Source: Sphingomonas oleivorans (GTDB lineage: Bacteria > Pseudomonadota > Alphaproteobacteria > Sphingomonadales > Sphingomonadaceae). From it: a stretch of 64,000 nt of DNA. The first letter of the stretch is position 1. Every line of letters starts with the position of its first letter. Positions 30,772 through 40,008 of the stretch are shown piece after piece. The stretch spans positions 186,001 to 250,000 of the forward strand of contig NZ_NWBU01000004.1 of the NCBI RefSeq assembly GCF_003050615.1. The letters run 5' to 3'. Below the pieces are notes generated by a model. The model was not told the origin of the DNA and searched no databases. It worked only from the letters and a program-made list of their open reading frames with translations. The translations under genes were made by a program, and so were the position numbers.

Positions 30772-31875
30772 TCAGGCGGCCAGCGCGGCGGACATCGTCT
30801 CCTCGATCCAGCCGCCGCCGAGCAGCCGGTCGCCGGCATAGAGCACCGCCGCCTGCCCCGGCGCCACGCCATATTCGGGCATGTCGAAGATAACGATATC
30901 GCCCTCGAACCGCGCCGGCACGGGCTTGGCCAGCGAGCGGACCTTGGCGGTGACGGGCCCCTTATAGGCGCCGCCGATCCAGTTCACGTCGGACAGCCGC
31001 GCGGCGCCGACCGCCAGCGCCCGCTTCGGCCCCACCACGAGCCGCCGCGCCTCCGGCTCGACGCGCACCACATAGAGCGGCTCGGGGCTGCCGCCGATCT
31101 CGATGCCGCGCCGCTGGCCGATGGTGAAATGGATGAGGCCCCTGTGCCGACCGAGCACGCGGCCTTCCAGATCGACGATATCGCCCGGCTCGCCCGCCTC
31201 GGGGCGGAGCTTGCGGACGATCTTGGCATAATCGCCGTCGGGCACGAAGCATATATCCTGGCTGTCGGGCTTGGCGGCCACGCCCAGTCCGATCTCGGCC
31301 GCGATCTCGCGCACGCGCGGCTTGGGCAGGCCGCCCAGCGGGAAGCGCAGATAATCGAGCTGCGCCTGCGTCGTCGCGAACAGGAAATAGCTCTGGTCGC
31401 GCGCCGGATCGGCGGCGCGGTGCAGCTCCGTCCCCTCCGCGCCGATCATCCGGCGGACATAATGGCCGGTGGCGAGGCAGTCGGCGCCCAGATCGCGCGC
31501 AATGCCGAACAGGTCGGTGAACTTCACCCCCTGATTGCAGCGGACGCAGGGAATGGGCGTGCGGCCGGCGGCATATTCGTCCGCAAAGCCCTGGATCACG
31601 GAATCCCGAAAGGCCGTCTCATAATCGAACACATAATGGGCGATGCCGAGCCGGTCCGCGACCGCGCGCGCGTCGCGAATATCCTGCCCGGCGCAGCAGC
31701 TTCCCGTGCGGCCGACCGCCGCGCCATGATCATAGAGCTGCAGCGTGACGCCGATCACCTCTGCGCCCGAACGTTGGGCGAGCGCCGCCACCACCGAACT
31801 ATCGACCCCGCCCGACATGGCGACGACGATCCGGCTGTCCTTCAACGGGCGATCGAGCTGGAAATCCGCATCCAT
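30772..31875 (-). CDS. mnmA: tRNA 2-thiouridylase MnmA
   Basis: A 367-residue ATP pyrophosphatase that puts sulfur on U34 of Glu, Gln and Lys tRNAs. The ATP loop is [16 protein letters not shown] (about residues 18-33). The thiolation cysteines are in [15 protein letters not shown] (Cys113 as the likely one) and in [33 protein letters not shown] marks the central domain. It is convergent with the phzF-like gene. Confidence 0.95.
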   Translation of the reverse strand: MDADFQLDRPLKDSRIVVAMSGGVDSSVVAALAQRSGAEVIGVTLQLYDHGAAVGRTGSCCAGQDIRDARAVADRLGIAHYVFDYETAFRDSVIQGFADEYAAGRTPIPCVRCNQGVKFTDLFGIARDLGADCLATGHYVRRMIGAEGTELHRAADPARDQSYFLFATTQAQLDYLRFPLGGLPKPRVREIAAEIGLGVAAKPDSQDICFVPDGDYAKIVRKLRPEAGEPGDIVDLEGRVLGRHRGLIHFTIGQRRGIEIGGSPEPLYVVRVEPEARRLVVGPKRALAVGAARLSDVNWIGGAYKGPVTAKVRSLAKPVPARFEGDIVIFDMPEYGVAPGQAAVLYAGDRLLGGGWIEETMSAALAA

Positions 31876-31984
31876 CGCCGCCCTTTAGCGCCGCCCGCGC
31901 CGGCTTGCAAAAAACAGCCCTAAAAGTTCCGCCGTCCCGGTCGTCATCCTCCACAGCACGGGATCGAAATCGGGAGCAGCCGCG

Positions 31985-32245
31985 ATGGGACCGGACAGGA
32001 TCAAACCTGCGCATGCCGAGCGGCTGCCGCTCGATTTCACGCTGCTCGGCGCCACGCTCGCCGCACGAACCGCCTCCAGCGCCACCGCCCGGGCGCATGC
32101 CCGGATCGAGCAGGCAGGCCGTCAGCATGGCACATATTATGCGCTCGCCGGGCTGTTGCGCGGCCATGGGGCCATCGACGCTGCCGCATCGCTCGGCGGC
32201 AGTTTCCACCCGTTCGTCGCTCATTCGTCGCGCGCGCGGCCATGA
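31985..32245 (+). CDS. Hypothetical small protein (uncertain)
   Basis: An 86-residue reading frame in the 520-bp stretch between mnmA and the SciP-like gene. It has GGGAG 8-9 nt before the ATG. The sequence is Ala-rich with LPLDFTLLGATLAARTASSAT and AGRQHGTYYALAGLLRGHGAIDA; no signal peptide, membrane helix or known motif was seen. The rest of the 520 bp (31876-31984 and 32246-32395) contains no other gene, only what is probably the promoter of the next one. It could be a chance frame in GC-rich DNA. Confidence 0.35.
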   Translation: MGPDRIKPAHAERLPLDFTLLGATLAARTASSATARAHARIEQAGRQHGTYYALAGLLRGHGAIDAAASLGGSFHPFVAHSSRARP

Positions 32246-32395
32246 TGAGGCAGGATGTACGGCGCCGACGCAGGGGTCGCGCCCAAGCGTCATCCGAAAT
32301 TTTACCTTCCGGTTTTAGGCTTCCTTCAACGTCTTCCCGGCAATGGATGGCGCGGCGGAAGCGCCGGTCGAAAAGACCATGTTCTGAGGATTTGA

Positions 32396-32695
32396 ATGAT
32401 CGAGAAGCAGAAGTTACGACCCGCACAGGTGATAGGTCCGCTCGGCGAGCCGCTGACGCTGGACACGCTGCCGCCGCCCGACACGACCCGCTGGGTGGTG
32501 CGGCGCAAGGCGGAAGTGGTCGCCGCCGTCGCGGGCGGGCTGCTGACGTTCGACGAAGTATGCGAGCGCTATGGCCTTACGCTGGAGGAATTCGCCTCCT
32601 GGCAGCGCGCGATCGAACGGTCCGGCATGCCGGGGCTCCGGGTGACGCGCATCCAGCATTATCGGTCGCTCTACACGCGCCAGCAGAAATACTGA
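32396..32695 (+). CDS. sciP: DUF1153 regulator, SciP-like
   Basis: A 99-residue protein matching DUF1153 in length and in RPAQVIGPLGEPLTLDTLPPP, RWVVRRKAEVVAAVAGGLLT and SRYGLT-like ERYGLTLEEFASWQRAIERSG, a helix-turn-helix core. In Caulobacter the SciP protein of this family binds CtrA or its promoters and restrains cell-cycle transcription. GAGGA 5 nt upstream fits ATG 32396. A CtrA-type TTAA-N7-TTAA box was looked for upstream and not found. The symbol is by family resemblance. Confidence 0.85.
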   Translation: MIEKQKLRPAQVIGPLGEPLTLDTLPPPDTTRWVVRRKAEVVAAVAGGLLTFDEVCERYGLTLEEFASWQRAIERSGMPGLRVTRIQHYRSLYTRQQKY

Positions 32696-32757
32696 AGGAA
32701 ATCACGAGGAAAGGCCGTTTCGATCCTCCTGCGACACCCCCGCGACCGACGAGCGGA

Positions 32758-32782
32758 GGAACCACATCATTGCCTGCGCGTA
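32758..32782 (+). promoter_or_regulatory. EcfG-type general-stress promoter candidate
   Basis: GGAAC at 32758-32762 is followed by a 16-nt spacer and CGTA at 32779-32782. The alphaproteobacterial EcfG consensus is GGAAC-N16/17-CGTT, so 8 of 9 positions agree. It lies 64 bp before the start of a GlsB/YeaQ-type stress gene on the same strand. Confidence 0.5.
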
Positions 32783-32845
32783 TCAACGATCGGACCGTCG
32801 CAGGTGTGCAACTGCCCACCGGCGGCGTTGCAGGAGGACTGAATC

Positions 32846-33115
32846 ATGACGTGGCTCATCATCATCGTCGTAGGTGGAATACTTGGCTGGCTCGCCAGCA
32901 TCGTGATGCGCACCGATGCCCAGCAGGGGATCGTTCTGAATGTCGTCGTCGGTATCATCGGCGCAATCCTGGGCGGAATCTTGCTCTCGGGCCTGATCGG
33001 CGGCGCCTCGATCACCACCGGCACGTTCGACATCCGCTCGCTGCTCGTGTCGTTCCTCGGCGCGGTTATCCTGCTCGCGATCGTCAATCTTTTCCGCCGC
33101 GGTCGCGTTCGCTGA
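32846..33115 (+). CDS. GlsB/YeaQ/YmgE family stress membrane protein
   Basis: An 89-residue protein with three hydrophobic segments: TWLIIIVVGGILGWLASIVM, GIVLNVVVGIIGAILGGILLSG, and SLLVSFLGAVILLAIVNLF. It has a basic C-terminus RRGRVR. This transglycosylase-associated/YeaQ family is small, membrane-bound and often induced by stress; its biochemical role is not known. AGGAGGA 8 nt before ATG 32846 is a strong ribosome binding site. An EcfG-like promoter lies upstream and a strong terminator downstream (33181), so it is probably monocistronic. Confidence 0.9.
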   Translation: MTWLIIIVVGGILGWLASIVMRTDAQQGIVLNVVVGIIGAILGGILLSGLIGGASITTGTFDIRSLLVSFLGAVILLAIVNLFRRGRVR

Positions 33116-33180
33116 ATTTCGTTGCGTAGGCGTATCGAGTTGTAGCGTAAGTTTAAGCGTGGAATAGCTTGTGCGTATCA

Positions 33181-33215
33181 TGGGCCGCCCCGGCCTCACC
33201 GGGGCGGCCCATTTT
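33181..33215 (+). terminator. Strong bidirectional intrinsic terminator
   Basis: A perfect 13-bp stem, TGGGCCGCCCCGG (33181-33193) with CCGGGGCGGCCCA (33199-33211), has a 5-nt loop and is followed by TTTTCC. It ends the GlsB-type gene; the oppositely directed SIMPL gene ends 48 bp further. Confidence 0.92.
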
Positions 33216-33258
33216 CCTCACCGGGAAGCGCCATGCCGACGAAAGCGCGTCCGGCGGA

Positions 33259-33987
33259 TCACTGCAGTTCGAACGTCACCATGACGGAAACGGACAGCGT
33301 CTGCTCTCCCGGCTCGATCGCTGTGTCGGCCGCCTCCATGCGCGCCTTGGCCGCCATCGGCATGGGACGCGGCGGCGGCATGACGGCTCCCTGCTCGCTG
33401 ATCGCGATGATCCGGCGGACGCTGAGGCCGGCGGCTTTGGCGTAAAGCTCCGCGCGCGCGCGCGCCTTGGCGACGGCGGCGGCACGCGCCTCGTCCAGCG
33501 CGGCCTCCGGCTTGTCGACGACCAGCTCGGGCCCGTTGATCTGGTTCGCACCTGCGGCCACCAGCGCATCCAATATCGCGCCCGACTTCCTCACGTCGCG
33601 AAAGCGCACATTCACCTGATTCGACGCCTGGTAGCCGGTCAGGATCGGCGGCCGATTCTCACCATAGCGATATTGCGGACTGAGGTTGATCGAGGCCGTC
33701 CTTATGTCGCGATCGGCCACGCCCGCCTTGCGCAGCGCGGCAATGGTCGCGGCCATGCGGCTGGCATTTTCGGCCATGGCGGCGCTTGCGGTGGGCGCCT
33801 GCGTCACCACGCCCGCGCTGATGACGGCCACGTCCGGCACGCGCGTCACCTCCCCTTCCGCGACGATGTCGAGCCGCGTCCCCGACAGCGTAGGCACCGG
33901 CGTGACGGCGGGCATCTGCGCGGCGGCCAGCGCCGGCACGAGCGCGGACAGGGCGAGCGCGGCCATCAGAGCGGGGGCTTTTTTCAT
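33259..33987 (-). CDS. SIMPL domain exported protein
   Basis: A 242-residue protein with a signal peptide (MKKAPALMAALALSALVPAL, cut near AAAQ). The mature part is a SIMPL/DUF541 domain: LDIVAEGEVTRVPDVAVISAGV at the start, RDIRTASINLSPQYRY, YQASNQVNVRFRDVRKSGAILDALVAAGAN and the end LSVSVMVTFELQ. Members include periplasmic oxidative-stress defence proteins (E. coli YggE). No partner gene is adjacent; it ends toward the terminator at 33181 and diverges from the RND adaptor gene. Confidence 0.88.
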   Translation of the reverse strand: MKKAPALMAALALSALVPALAAAQMPAVTPVPTLSGTRLDIVAEGEVTRVPDVAVISAGVVTQAPTASAAMAENASRMAATIAALRKAGVADRDIRTASINLSPQYRYGENRPPILTGYQASNQVNVRFRDVRKSGAILDALVAAGANQINGPELVVDKPEAALDEARAAAVAKARARAELYAKAAGLSVRRIIAISEQGAVMPPPRPMPMAAKARMEAADTAIEPGEQTLSVSVMVTFELQ

Positions 33988-34199
33988 CGCTTCATCTCCA
34001 TGAAAGAACGCTTCGACGCATGATTCGCCGTGGCCGCGCTTTGGGAGTCCGGGCCTGCACCTGTGCTGAACGGCCGCATTTTGCCCGAAAGGCGCATGCG
34101 GATATCATCCGCTTGAGGCTGGTGGCTTATTGATGTAACACACAGCTGGAGGGGACGGCGACTGGGGGTCATGCCGTCAGGATCAGGATCTTGCGCGTG

Positions 34200-35372
34200 A
34201 TGAATATCGAAAGCGGAATCGTCGCCGACACGGCCGAGTTCGACCTGCCGACCGAAGATACGCGGCGCGCACGCCGCCGCCGGCGCATCATCATCGCCGT
34301 GGGCCTGGTCGTAGTGACGCTGCTGCTCGCCTATTTCCTCTTCGGCCGCGGGGGGCAGAAGCCGACCGCGCCGGCCGTGAACATACCGCGCGTCACCGTG
34401 ATCGTGCCCGGCCGCCAGCCGGTGGCCAACATCATCTCGGCCACCGGTAATCTCGCCGCCCGGCGCGAAATGCCCGTGGGCGTGGTCGGCGAAGGCGGCA
34501 TGGTGACGCAGGTGCTGGTCGAACCCGGCGACTGGGTGGCCGCGGGCCAGACGCTTGCCGTGATCGAACGGTCGGTGCAGGTGCAGCAGGCCAATTCGCT
34601 CGCCGCCTCGATCTCGGTCGCGCGCGCCGATGCCGCGCTCGCTCAGGCGGAACTCGACCGGGCGCGCCAGCTCGTCGAGCGCGGCTTCATCTCCAAGGCG
34701 GATATCGATCGCAGGACCGCGACACGCGACGCCGCCAACGCCCGCGTCGCCGTCGCCCAGGCACAGCTTGGCGAGCAGCGCGCCCGCATCGGCCGGCTCG
34801 ATATCCGCGCGCCCGCCGCAGGCCTCGTCCTCACCCGCGCGGTCGAGCCGGGCCAGGTGGTGAATCCATCCAACGGCGCGCTCTTCCGGCTCGCCAAGGG
34901 CGGCGAGATGGAGCTGCTCGCCCGCCTGCCCGAAGCGGATCTGACGCGCCTTACGGTCGGCGTGCCGGCCGAGGTGACGCCCGTCGGCACCAGCCTCAAT
35001 TTCCACGGCCAAATCTGGCAGCTCTCCCCGGTGATCGATCCGCAGACGCGCCAGGGCGTCGCGCGCATCGCGCTCGGCTTCGACAAGGCGCTGCGCCCCG
35101 GCGGCTTCGCGGCAACGCGGATCATGGGCGGCTCGGTCGATGCACCGCTGCTGCCGCAATCGGCGGTCATGGGCGATGCCAAGGGCAATTATGTCTATGT
35201 GGTCGGCACGGATGACAAGGTCGTCCGGCGCGACATCAGCATCGGCGACGTCTCCGATACGGGCGTCAGCATCGTCAAGGGGCTGAACGGCAGCGAGCGC
35301 GTCGTCCTTTCGGCCGGCGCCTTCCTGAACCCGGGGGACAAGGTCGTGCCCGAACTCCAGGCCGCCCGCTAG
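34200..35372 (+). CDS. RND efflux periplasmic adaptor subunit
   Basis: A membrane-fusion protein of 390 residues from ATG 34200; TTG 34191 and GTG 34197 are alternative in-frame starts. A cytoplasmic tail with RRARRRRR is followed by one transmembrane helix (about residues 33-50). Then come the barrel-sandwich (lipoyl) halves around VVGEGGMVTQVLVEPGDWVAAGQTLAVIERS, a coiled-coil hairpin (about 125-195) and the beta-barrel. It links an inner-membrane RND pump to an outer-membrane channel. The RND gene follows after 11 bp. Substrate is unknown. Confidence 0.9.
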   Translation: MNIESGIVADTAEFDLPTEDTRRARRRRRIIIAVGLVVVTLLLAYFLFGRGGQKPTAPAVNIPRVTVIVPGRQPVANIISATGNLAARREMPVGVVGEGGMVTQVLVEPGDWVAAGQTLAVIERSVQVQQANSLAASISVARADAALAQAELDRARQLVERGFISKADIDRRTATRDAANARVAVAQAQLGEQRARIGRLDIRAPAAGLVLTRAVEPGQVVNPSNGALFRLAKGGEMELLARLPEADLTRLTVGVPAEVTPVGTSLNFHGQIWQLSPVIDPQTRQGVARIALGFDKALRPGGFAATRIMGGSVDAPLLPQSAVMGDAKGNYVYVVGTDDKVVRRDISIGDVSDTGVSIVKGLNGSERVVLSAGAFLNPGDKVVPELQAAR

Positions 35373-35383
35373 GAGCACGCAGG

Positions 35384-38300
35384 ATGAACTTCCGCAACAT
35401 CTCCGCCTGGTCGATCCGCAATCCGGTTCCGCCGATCGTCCTGTTCGTTGCGCTCACGCTGGCGGGCATCGTTTCCTTCATGCGGATGGACGTGAACCAG
35501 AATCCGGACGTCAGCTTCCCCGCCGCGAACATCAGCGTCAGCCAGCCGGGCGCAGCACCCAGCGAAATGGAAACGCAGGTCACGCAGCGGATCGAGGCTG
35601 CGGTACGCGGCATCAGCGGCGTCGACGAGATCAACTCGTTCGTGAACGAAGGCAATTCGCGGACCTTCGTCCAATTCTCGATCGGAACGCCGGTCGATCG
35701 CGCGGTGAACGACGTGCGCGACGCGGTGTCGCAGATCCGCAGCGAGCTTCCCGACGGCATTCTCGAGCCGGTGGTGACGCGCGTCGACGTCGATGGCGAT
35801 TCGATCGCCTATTTCTCGGTCGAAGCGGTCGACATGACGCTCGAGCAGTTGAGCTGGTATGTCGACAATGATGTCGCCAAGCGGCTGCTGACCATCTCCG
35901 GCACGGCTTCGATCGATCGCGGCGGCGGCGTCAGCCGCGAGATCCGGGTGATCCTCGATCCCGCCAAGATGCAGGCGCAGGGGGTGACGGCCGCGCAGGT
36001 CAATGCGCAGCTCCGCCAGACCAATCTCAATGCCGCAGGCGGCCGCGCCGAAATTGCGGGCGCCGAACAGTCGGTCCGCATTCTTGGTAATGCCGACGAC
36101 GCCTATTCGCTGGGCGAAAAGCAGATTTCGGTCGGCAATGGCCGCACCGTGAAGCTCTCCGACATCGCCACGGTGCGCGACGCCTATGCCGAGCAGCGCA
36201 GCATCGCCAAGATGAACGGCCGTCAGGTGCTCAATTTCGGCATCAACAAGGCCAAGGGCTATTCGGACGTCACCATTTATAAGGAGACGCTCAAGGCCCT
36301 GAAAAAGCTGGAGAAGGAAAATCCCAAGATCCACTTCACCCAGCTCTTCACCAGCGTTGACTACACCGAGATGCAATATGAGTCCGCGATCCATGCGATG
36401 ATCGAGGGCGCGGTACTTGCCGTGCTGGTGGTGTTCGTCTTCCTGCGCGACTGGCGCGCGACGCTGATCTCCGCGATCGCCATCCCGCTTTCCGCGATCC
36501 CGACCTTCTGGATCATGGACCTGATGAACTTCACGCTGAACGGCTTGAGCCTGCTCGCGCTCAGCCTCGTTGCGGGCGTGCTGGTGGACGATGCGATCGT
36601 CGAGATCGAGAATATCGTGCGCCACATGCGGATGGGCAAATCCGCCTTCCAGGCCTCGATCGATGCCGCCGACGAGATCGGCCTCGCGGTGGTCGCGACG
36701 ACCTTCGCGATCGTCGCCGTGTTCCTGCCGGTCGGCCTGATGCCGGGCCTTTCCGGCCAATTCTTCAAGCAATTCGGCCTCACCATCGTGGCCTCCGTGC
36801 TGATGAGCCTTGCGGTGGCGCGGCTCATCACCCCGATGATCGCCGCTTATTGCCTCAAGGCGCATGGCCATGCCGAACATGGCGGCGGCTGGCTGATGGA
36901 CGGCTATATGGCGGTGCTGCGCTGGACGCTCCGGAATCGCTGGAAGACGATGGGCATCGGCCTGCTTTCCTTCGTGGCGACGATCTTTGCCTTCGCCACC
37001 CTGCCCTTCACCTTCATGCCCACGCTCAACACCGATTACAGTCAGGTCCGCATCCAGATGGTGCCGGGGTCCACCCTGGCGCAGACGGAGGCGGTGGCCG
37101 ACGAGGCGGCCCGCATCCTGCGCGAAGCGCCCGAGGTGGAGTCCGCGCTGGAGGATATCGATGTCGGCTCGGCGCGCATCTTCATCACGCTCGACAAGAA
37201 TCGGCAGCGGACCAGCACCGAATTCGAACGCGCGATGGCGCCCAGGCTGCGCGACATCGCCGATGCGCGCGTCACCTTCCAGTCGCAGACCGGCGGCGGT
37301 GGGCGCGACATCACCATCATGCTCGCCGGCGACGATCCAGTGAAGCTCCAGGCGGGCGCGCAGTCGGTCGTGGAGGCGATGAAGGGTCTGCCCAACATCC
37401 GCGCTCCGCGAATCGACGGCGATCTCGCCCGGCCGGAAATCACGATCAAGCCTCGCTTCGATCTTGCCGCTGATCTGGGTGTCACGACCGCGGCGCTCAG
37501 CCAGACGATCCGTATCGCGACGCTCGGCGATATCGACCAGAATGTCGCCAAATTCTCGCTGACCGATCGCCAGATCCCGATCCGGGTGGCGATCGACGAA
37601 AATTCGCGCCGCAGCCTCGCGACGATCCAGAACCTGCCCGTGCCGACCATCAGCGGCGGCTCCGTGCCGCTCAAGGTGGTGGCGGATATCGGCTTCGGCG
37701 AAGGCCCGTCGCAGCTCCGCCGCTACAACCAGACGCGCCGCCTGGTGATCGGCGCCGATCTCGCCTCCGGCGCGATCAGCGGCGAGGAGATGAAGAAGGT
37801 GCTGGCGCTGCCCGCCTTCAAGAATCTGCCCCAGGGCATCGAGCGGGTGCAGTTTGGCGACAGCAAGTTCCAGGCCGAAATGGTCACCAACTTCATGATC
37901 GCGCTCATCTCGGGCATCTTCATGGTCTTCGCGGTGCTGGTGCTGCTCTATAAGCGGGTGATGCCGCCCTTCGTGAACATGGGTTCGCTGCTGCTGGCGC
38001 CGCTGGGCGGCGCGGTGGCGCTCCATCTCACGGGCATGCCCATCTCGATCTCGGTGCTGATCGGCCTGCTCATGCTGCTCGGCATCGTCGCCAAAAATTC
38101 GATCCTGCTGGTCGATTTCGCGATCGAGGAGATGGGCCGCGGCCGGTCCAAGACGCAGGCCATATTGGAAGCTGGGCACAAGCGCGCCCAGCCGATCGTG
38201 ATGACCACCGTGGCGATGGTGGCGGGCATGGTGCCCATCGCGCTCTCGATCACGGGCGATGGCAGCTTCCGCGCGCCCATGGCGATCACCGTGATCGGCG

Positions 38301-38458
38301 GCCTGATCCTCTCGACGCTGCTTACCCTGCTGATCGTGCCGGCGGCGTTCAGCCTGGCCGACGGGTTCGAAAAGCGGATCGGCCCGCGCCTCTCCCGCTG
38401 GCTCACCAATGGCGGCGAGCGCGGCCATGGCGCGCGGCTTCCCCAGCCGGCGGAATAG
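35384..38458 (+). CDS. RND family multidrug efflux transporter (inner-membrane pump)
   Basis: A 1024-residue AcrB/HAE1-family proton antiporter. N-terminal ISAWSIRNPVPPIVLFVALTLAG is the first transmembrane helix. The proton-relay acidic pair is in LVAGVLVDDAIVEIENIVRHM (TM4). Large periplasmic domains lie between TM1-TM2 and TM7-TM8, and the C-terminal half repeats with GLLMLLGIVAKNSILLVDFAIEEM. The adaptor precedes it; no TolC-like outer-membrane gene is adjacent. The substrate class cannot be read from sequence. Confidence 0.94.
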   Translation: MNFRNISAWSIRNPVPPIVLFVALTLAGIVSFMRMDVNQNPDVSFPAANISVSQPGAAPSEMETQVTQRIEAAVRGISGVDEINSFVNEGNSRTFVQFSIGTPVDRAVNDVRDAVSQIRSELPDGILEPVVTRVDVDGDSIAYFSVEAVDMTLEQLSWYVDNDVAKRLLTISGTASIDRGGGVSREIRVILDPAKMQAQGVTAAQVNAQLRQTNLNAAGGRAEIAGAEQSVRILGNADDAYSLGEKQISVGNGRTVKLSDIATVRDAYAEQRSIAKMNGRQVLNFGINKAKGYSDVTIYKETLKALKKLEKENPKIHFTQLFTSVDYTEMQYESAIHAMIEGAVLAVLVVFVFLRDWRATLISAIAIPLSAIPTFWIMDLMNFTLNGLSLLALSLVAGVLVDDAIVEIENIVRHMRMGKSAFQASIDAADEIGLAVVATTFAIVAVFLPVGLMPGLSGQFFKQFGLTIVASVLMSLAVARLITPMIAAYCLKAHGHAEHGGGWLMDGYMAVLRWTLRNRWKTMGIGLLSFVATIFAFATLPFTFMPTLNTDYSQVRIQMVPGSTLAQTEAVADEAARILREAPEVESALEDIDVGSARIFITLDKNRQRTSTEFERAMAPRLRDIADARVTFQSQTGGGGRDITIMLAGDDPVKLQAGAQSVVEAMKGLPNIRAPRIDGDLARPEITIKPRFDLAADLGVTTAALSQTIRIATLGDIDQNVAKFSLTDRQIPIRVAIDENSRRSLATIQNLPVPTISGGSVPLKVVADIGFGEGPSQLRRYNQTRRLVIGADLASGAISGEEMKKVLALPAFKNLPQGIERVQFGDSKFQAEMVTNFMIALISGIFMVFAVLVLLYKRVMPPFVNMGSLLLAPLGGAVALHLTGMPISISVLIGLLMLLGIVAKNSILLVDFAIEEMGRGRSKTQAILEAGHKRAQPIVMTTVAMVAGMVPIALSITGDGSFRAPMAITVIGGLILSTLLTLLIVPAAFSLADGFEKRIGPRLSRWLTNGGERGHGARLPQPAE

Positions 38459-38611
38459 GCGCCCGCTCTCTCGCGGGCAGAATGAACCAAAAGGCGCGAC
38501 GGCGATTGTTTCGGGGACCATGCCGTCCGCCTTTCATTCCCTCCCCCGCCCGTCGGGCGCCACCGATCCCGGCCTTCGCCCGATCGGCACTTTGTTGCTA
38601 CGAGGGCGGAC

Positions 38612-39877
38612 ATGAATTTCGTCGCCCGCACCCGACAGGATCGCTTCAACCCCGCCCAGCGTGGCATGCGCGGCATGCATGCGGTGGCGACCGGGCTGCT
38701 GGTGGCGATGGCCGGCCTCTATGCGCTGGCCTCCTCGTTCGAACGTCCGGGCAATATCTGGGGCTTCGTCCGTGCCTTTGCCGAGGCGGCGATGGTCGGC
38801 GGGCTGGCGGACTGGTTCGCGGTCACGGCGCTGTTCCGTCACCCGCTTGGCTTGCCCATACCGCATACCGCGATCATCCCCCGCAACAAGGATCGGATCG
38901 GCGACAATCTCGCCTCCTTCCTGCGCGACAATTTCCTGACCTCCTCGGTCGTCGCGCGCCGCATGTCCGGGCTGGATGTGGCGAGCGCGCTCGGCCGCAT
39001 CCTCGCCGCGCCCCCGCGCGACGGCCGGCTGCGGTCCGGCGGATCGAAGCTCGCCGTGACCATATTGGAAGCGCTGGACGACGAGCAGTTGGGCACGCTC
39101 GCCAAGTCCGCCGCCGCCGGCCGGCTGCGCGCACTGGAAATCTCGCCTGTCATGGGACAGATGCTCACGACCATGATCGCGGAGGGGCGGCACCGCCCGA
39201 TCATCGACGCCGCAATCCTCTGGGCCGGCCGCACGCTGGAGGCCAATGAGCCGATCCTCCGCCGCATGATCCATGATCGGGCAGGCGCGATCCTGCGCTG
39301 GACGGGACTGGACGAGACGCTGTCCAATGCGATCCTCGACGGCCTGTCGAAGATGCTGGGCGAGATGATCGAGACTCCGGATCATCCGCTGCGCGCCAAG
39401 GCCGAGGAAGGGCTGGCCAAGCTCGCGCATGACCTTCAGCATGATCCGGAGATGCGCGCCCGGGTCGAGCGGCTGAAGCTCGAGGCGCTCGCCAATCCCG
39501 CGATCACCGGCTGGCTCGACCGCATGTGGCAGAGCCTGCGCGAGGCGCTGATCCGCGCCGCGCGCGATCCGGCCCGCGCCGTCTCGGGCGGCTTCGGCGA
39601 GGCGCTGCGCCAGCTGGGCGACACGCTCCAGAAGGAGCCGCGCCTCAAGCTGCCGGTCAACCGCTTCACGCGCCGCGTCACGGTCGGCGCAGTTGCCGCT
39701 TATGGCGACGACATCGTCAAGCTGGTGTCGGAAACGATTCGCGGCTGGAACGCGCAGACCATCACCGGCCGGCTGGAAGCCGCGGTCGGGCGCGATCTGC
39801 AATATATCCGCATCAACGGCACGATGGTCGGCGGCCTCGTCGGCCTCGCCATCCACATGATCGAGGTGCTTCTATAA
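38612..39877 (+). CDS. DUF445 membrane protein (YjiN-like)
   Basis: A 421-residue protein of the DUF445 family. The N-terminus has a transmembrane helix (ATGLLVAMAGLYALASSF) and the hallmark MVGGLADWFAVTALFRHPLGLPIPHTAIIPRNKDRIGDNLASFLRDNFLT. The middle is amphipathic and Arg/Ala-rich, and it closes with INGTMVGGLVGLAIHMIEVLL, a second membrane helix. Function is unknown for the family. It stands 153 bp after the RND gene. Confidence 0.9.
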   Translation: MNFVARTRQDRFNPAQRGMRGMHAVATGLLVAMAGLYALASSFERPGNIWGFVRAFAEAAMVGGLADWFAVTALFRHPLGLPIPHTAIIPRNKDRIGDNLASFLRDNFLTSSVVARRMSGLDVASALGRILAAPPRDGRLRSGGSKLAVTILEALDDEQLGTLAKSAAAGRLRALEISPVMGQMLTTMIAEGRHRPIIDAAILWAGRTLEANEPILRRMIHDRAGAILRWTGLDETLSNAILDGLSKMLGEMIETPDHPLRAKAEEGLAKLAHDLQHDPEMRARVERLKLEALANPAITGWLDRMWQSLREALIRAARDPARAVSGGFGEALRQLGDTLQKEPRLKLPVNRFTRRVTVGAVAAYGDDIVKLVSETIRGWNAQTITGRLEAAVGRDLQYIRINGTMVGGLVGLAIHMIEVLL

Positions 39878-39886
39878 GGCGTTCAA

Positions 39887-39960
39887 CCGTCGCCCCCTGT
39901 GCGGGGATAAGGGGATCAGAGCCTCCTCCGCGGAGACCGCGCCCAGCCTGAGCGCGGTGT
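39887..39960 (+). repeat. Degenerate dispersed repeat between DUF445 gene and murA
   Basis: GTCGCCCCCTGTGCGGGGAT and a following GC-rich block resemble the other intergenic repeats. CAGCCTGAGCGCGGTG at 39944-39959 recurs exactly at 41456-41471, on the other side of murA. No gene fits in this 131-bp gap. Confidence 0.5.
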
Positions 39961-40008
39961 TCCAAGGCCGGCGGAAAAGGCTCCAGCTACGCCAGAACGA
40001 GCCCCGCC

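Noticed and set aside
32246-32395. CtrA binding site upstream of the SciP-like gene
   Set aside because: Only T-rich patches (TTTTA near 32301 and 32313) were seen; no TTAA-N7-TTAA.
35369-38521. 1050-codon minus-strand frame across the RND pump
   Set aside because: A mirror of the RND gene, with repetitive HDRHA-type composition; no start signal or domain.
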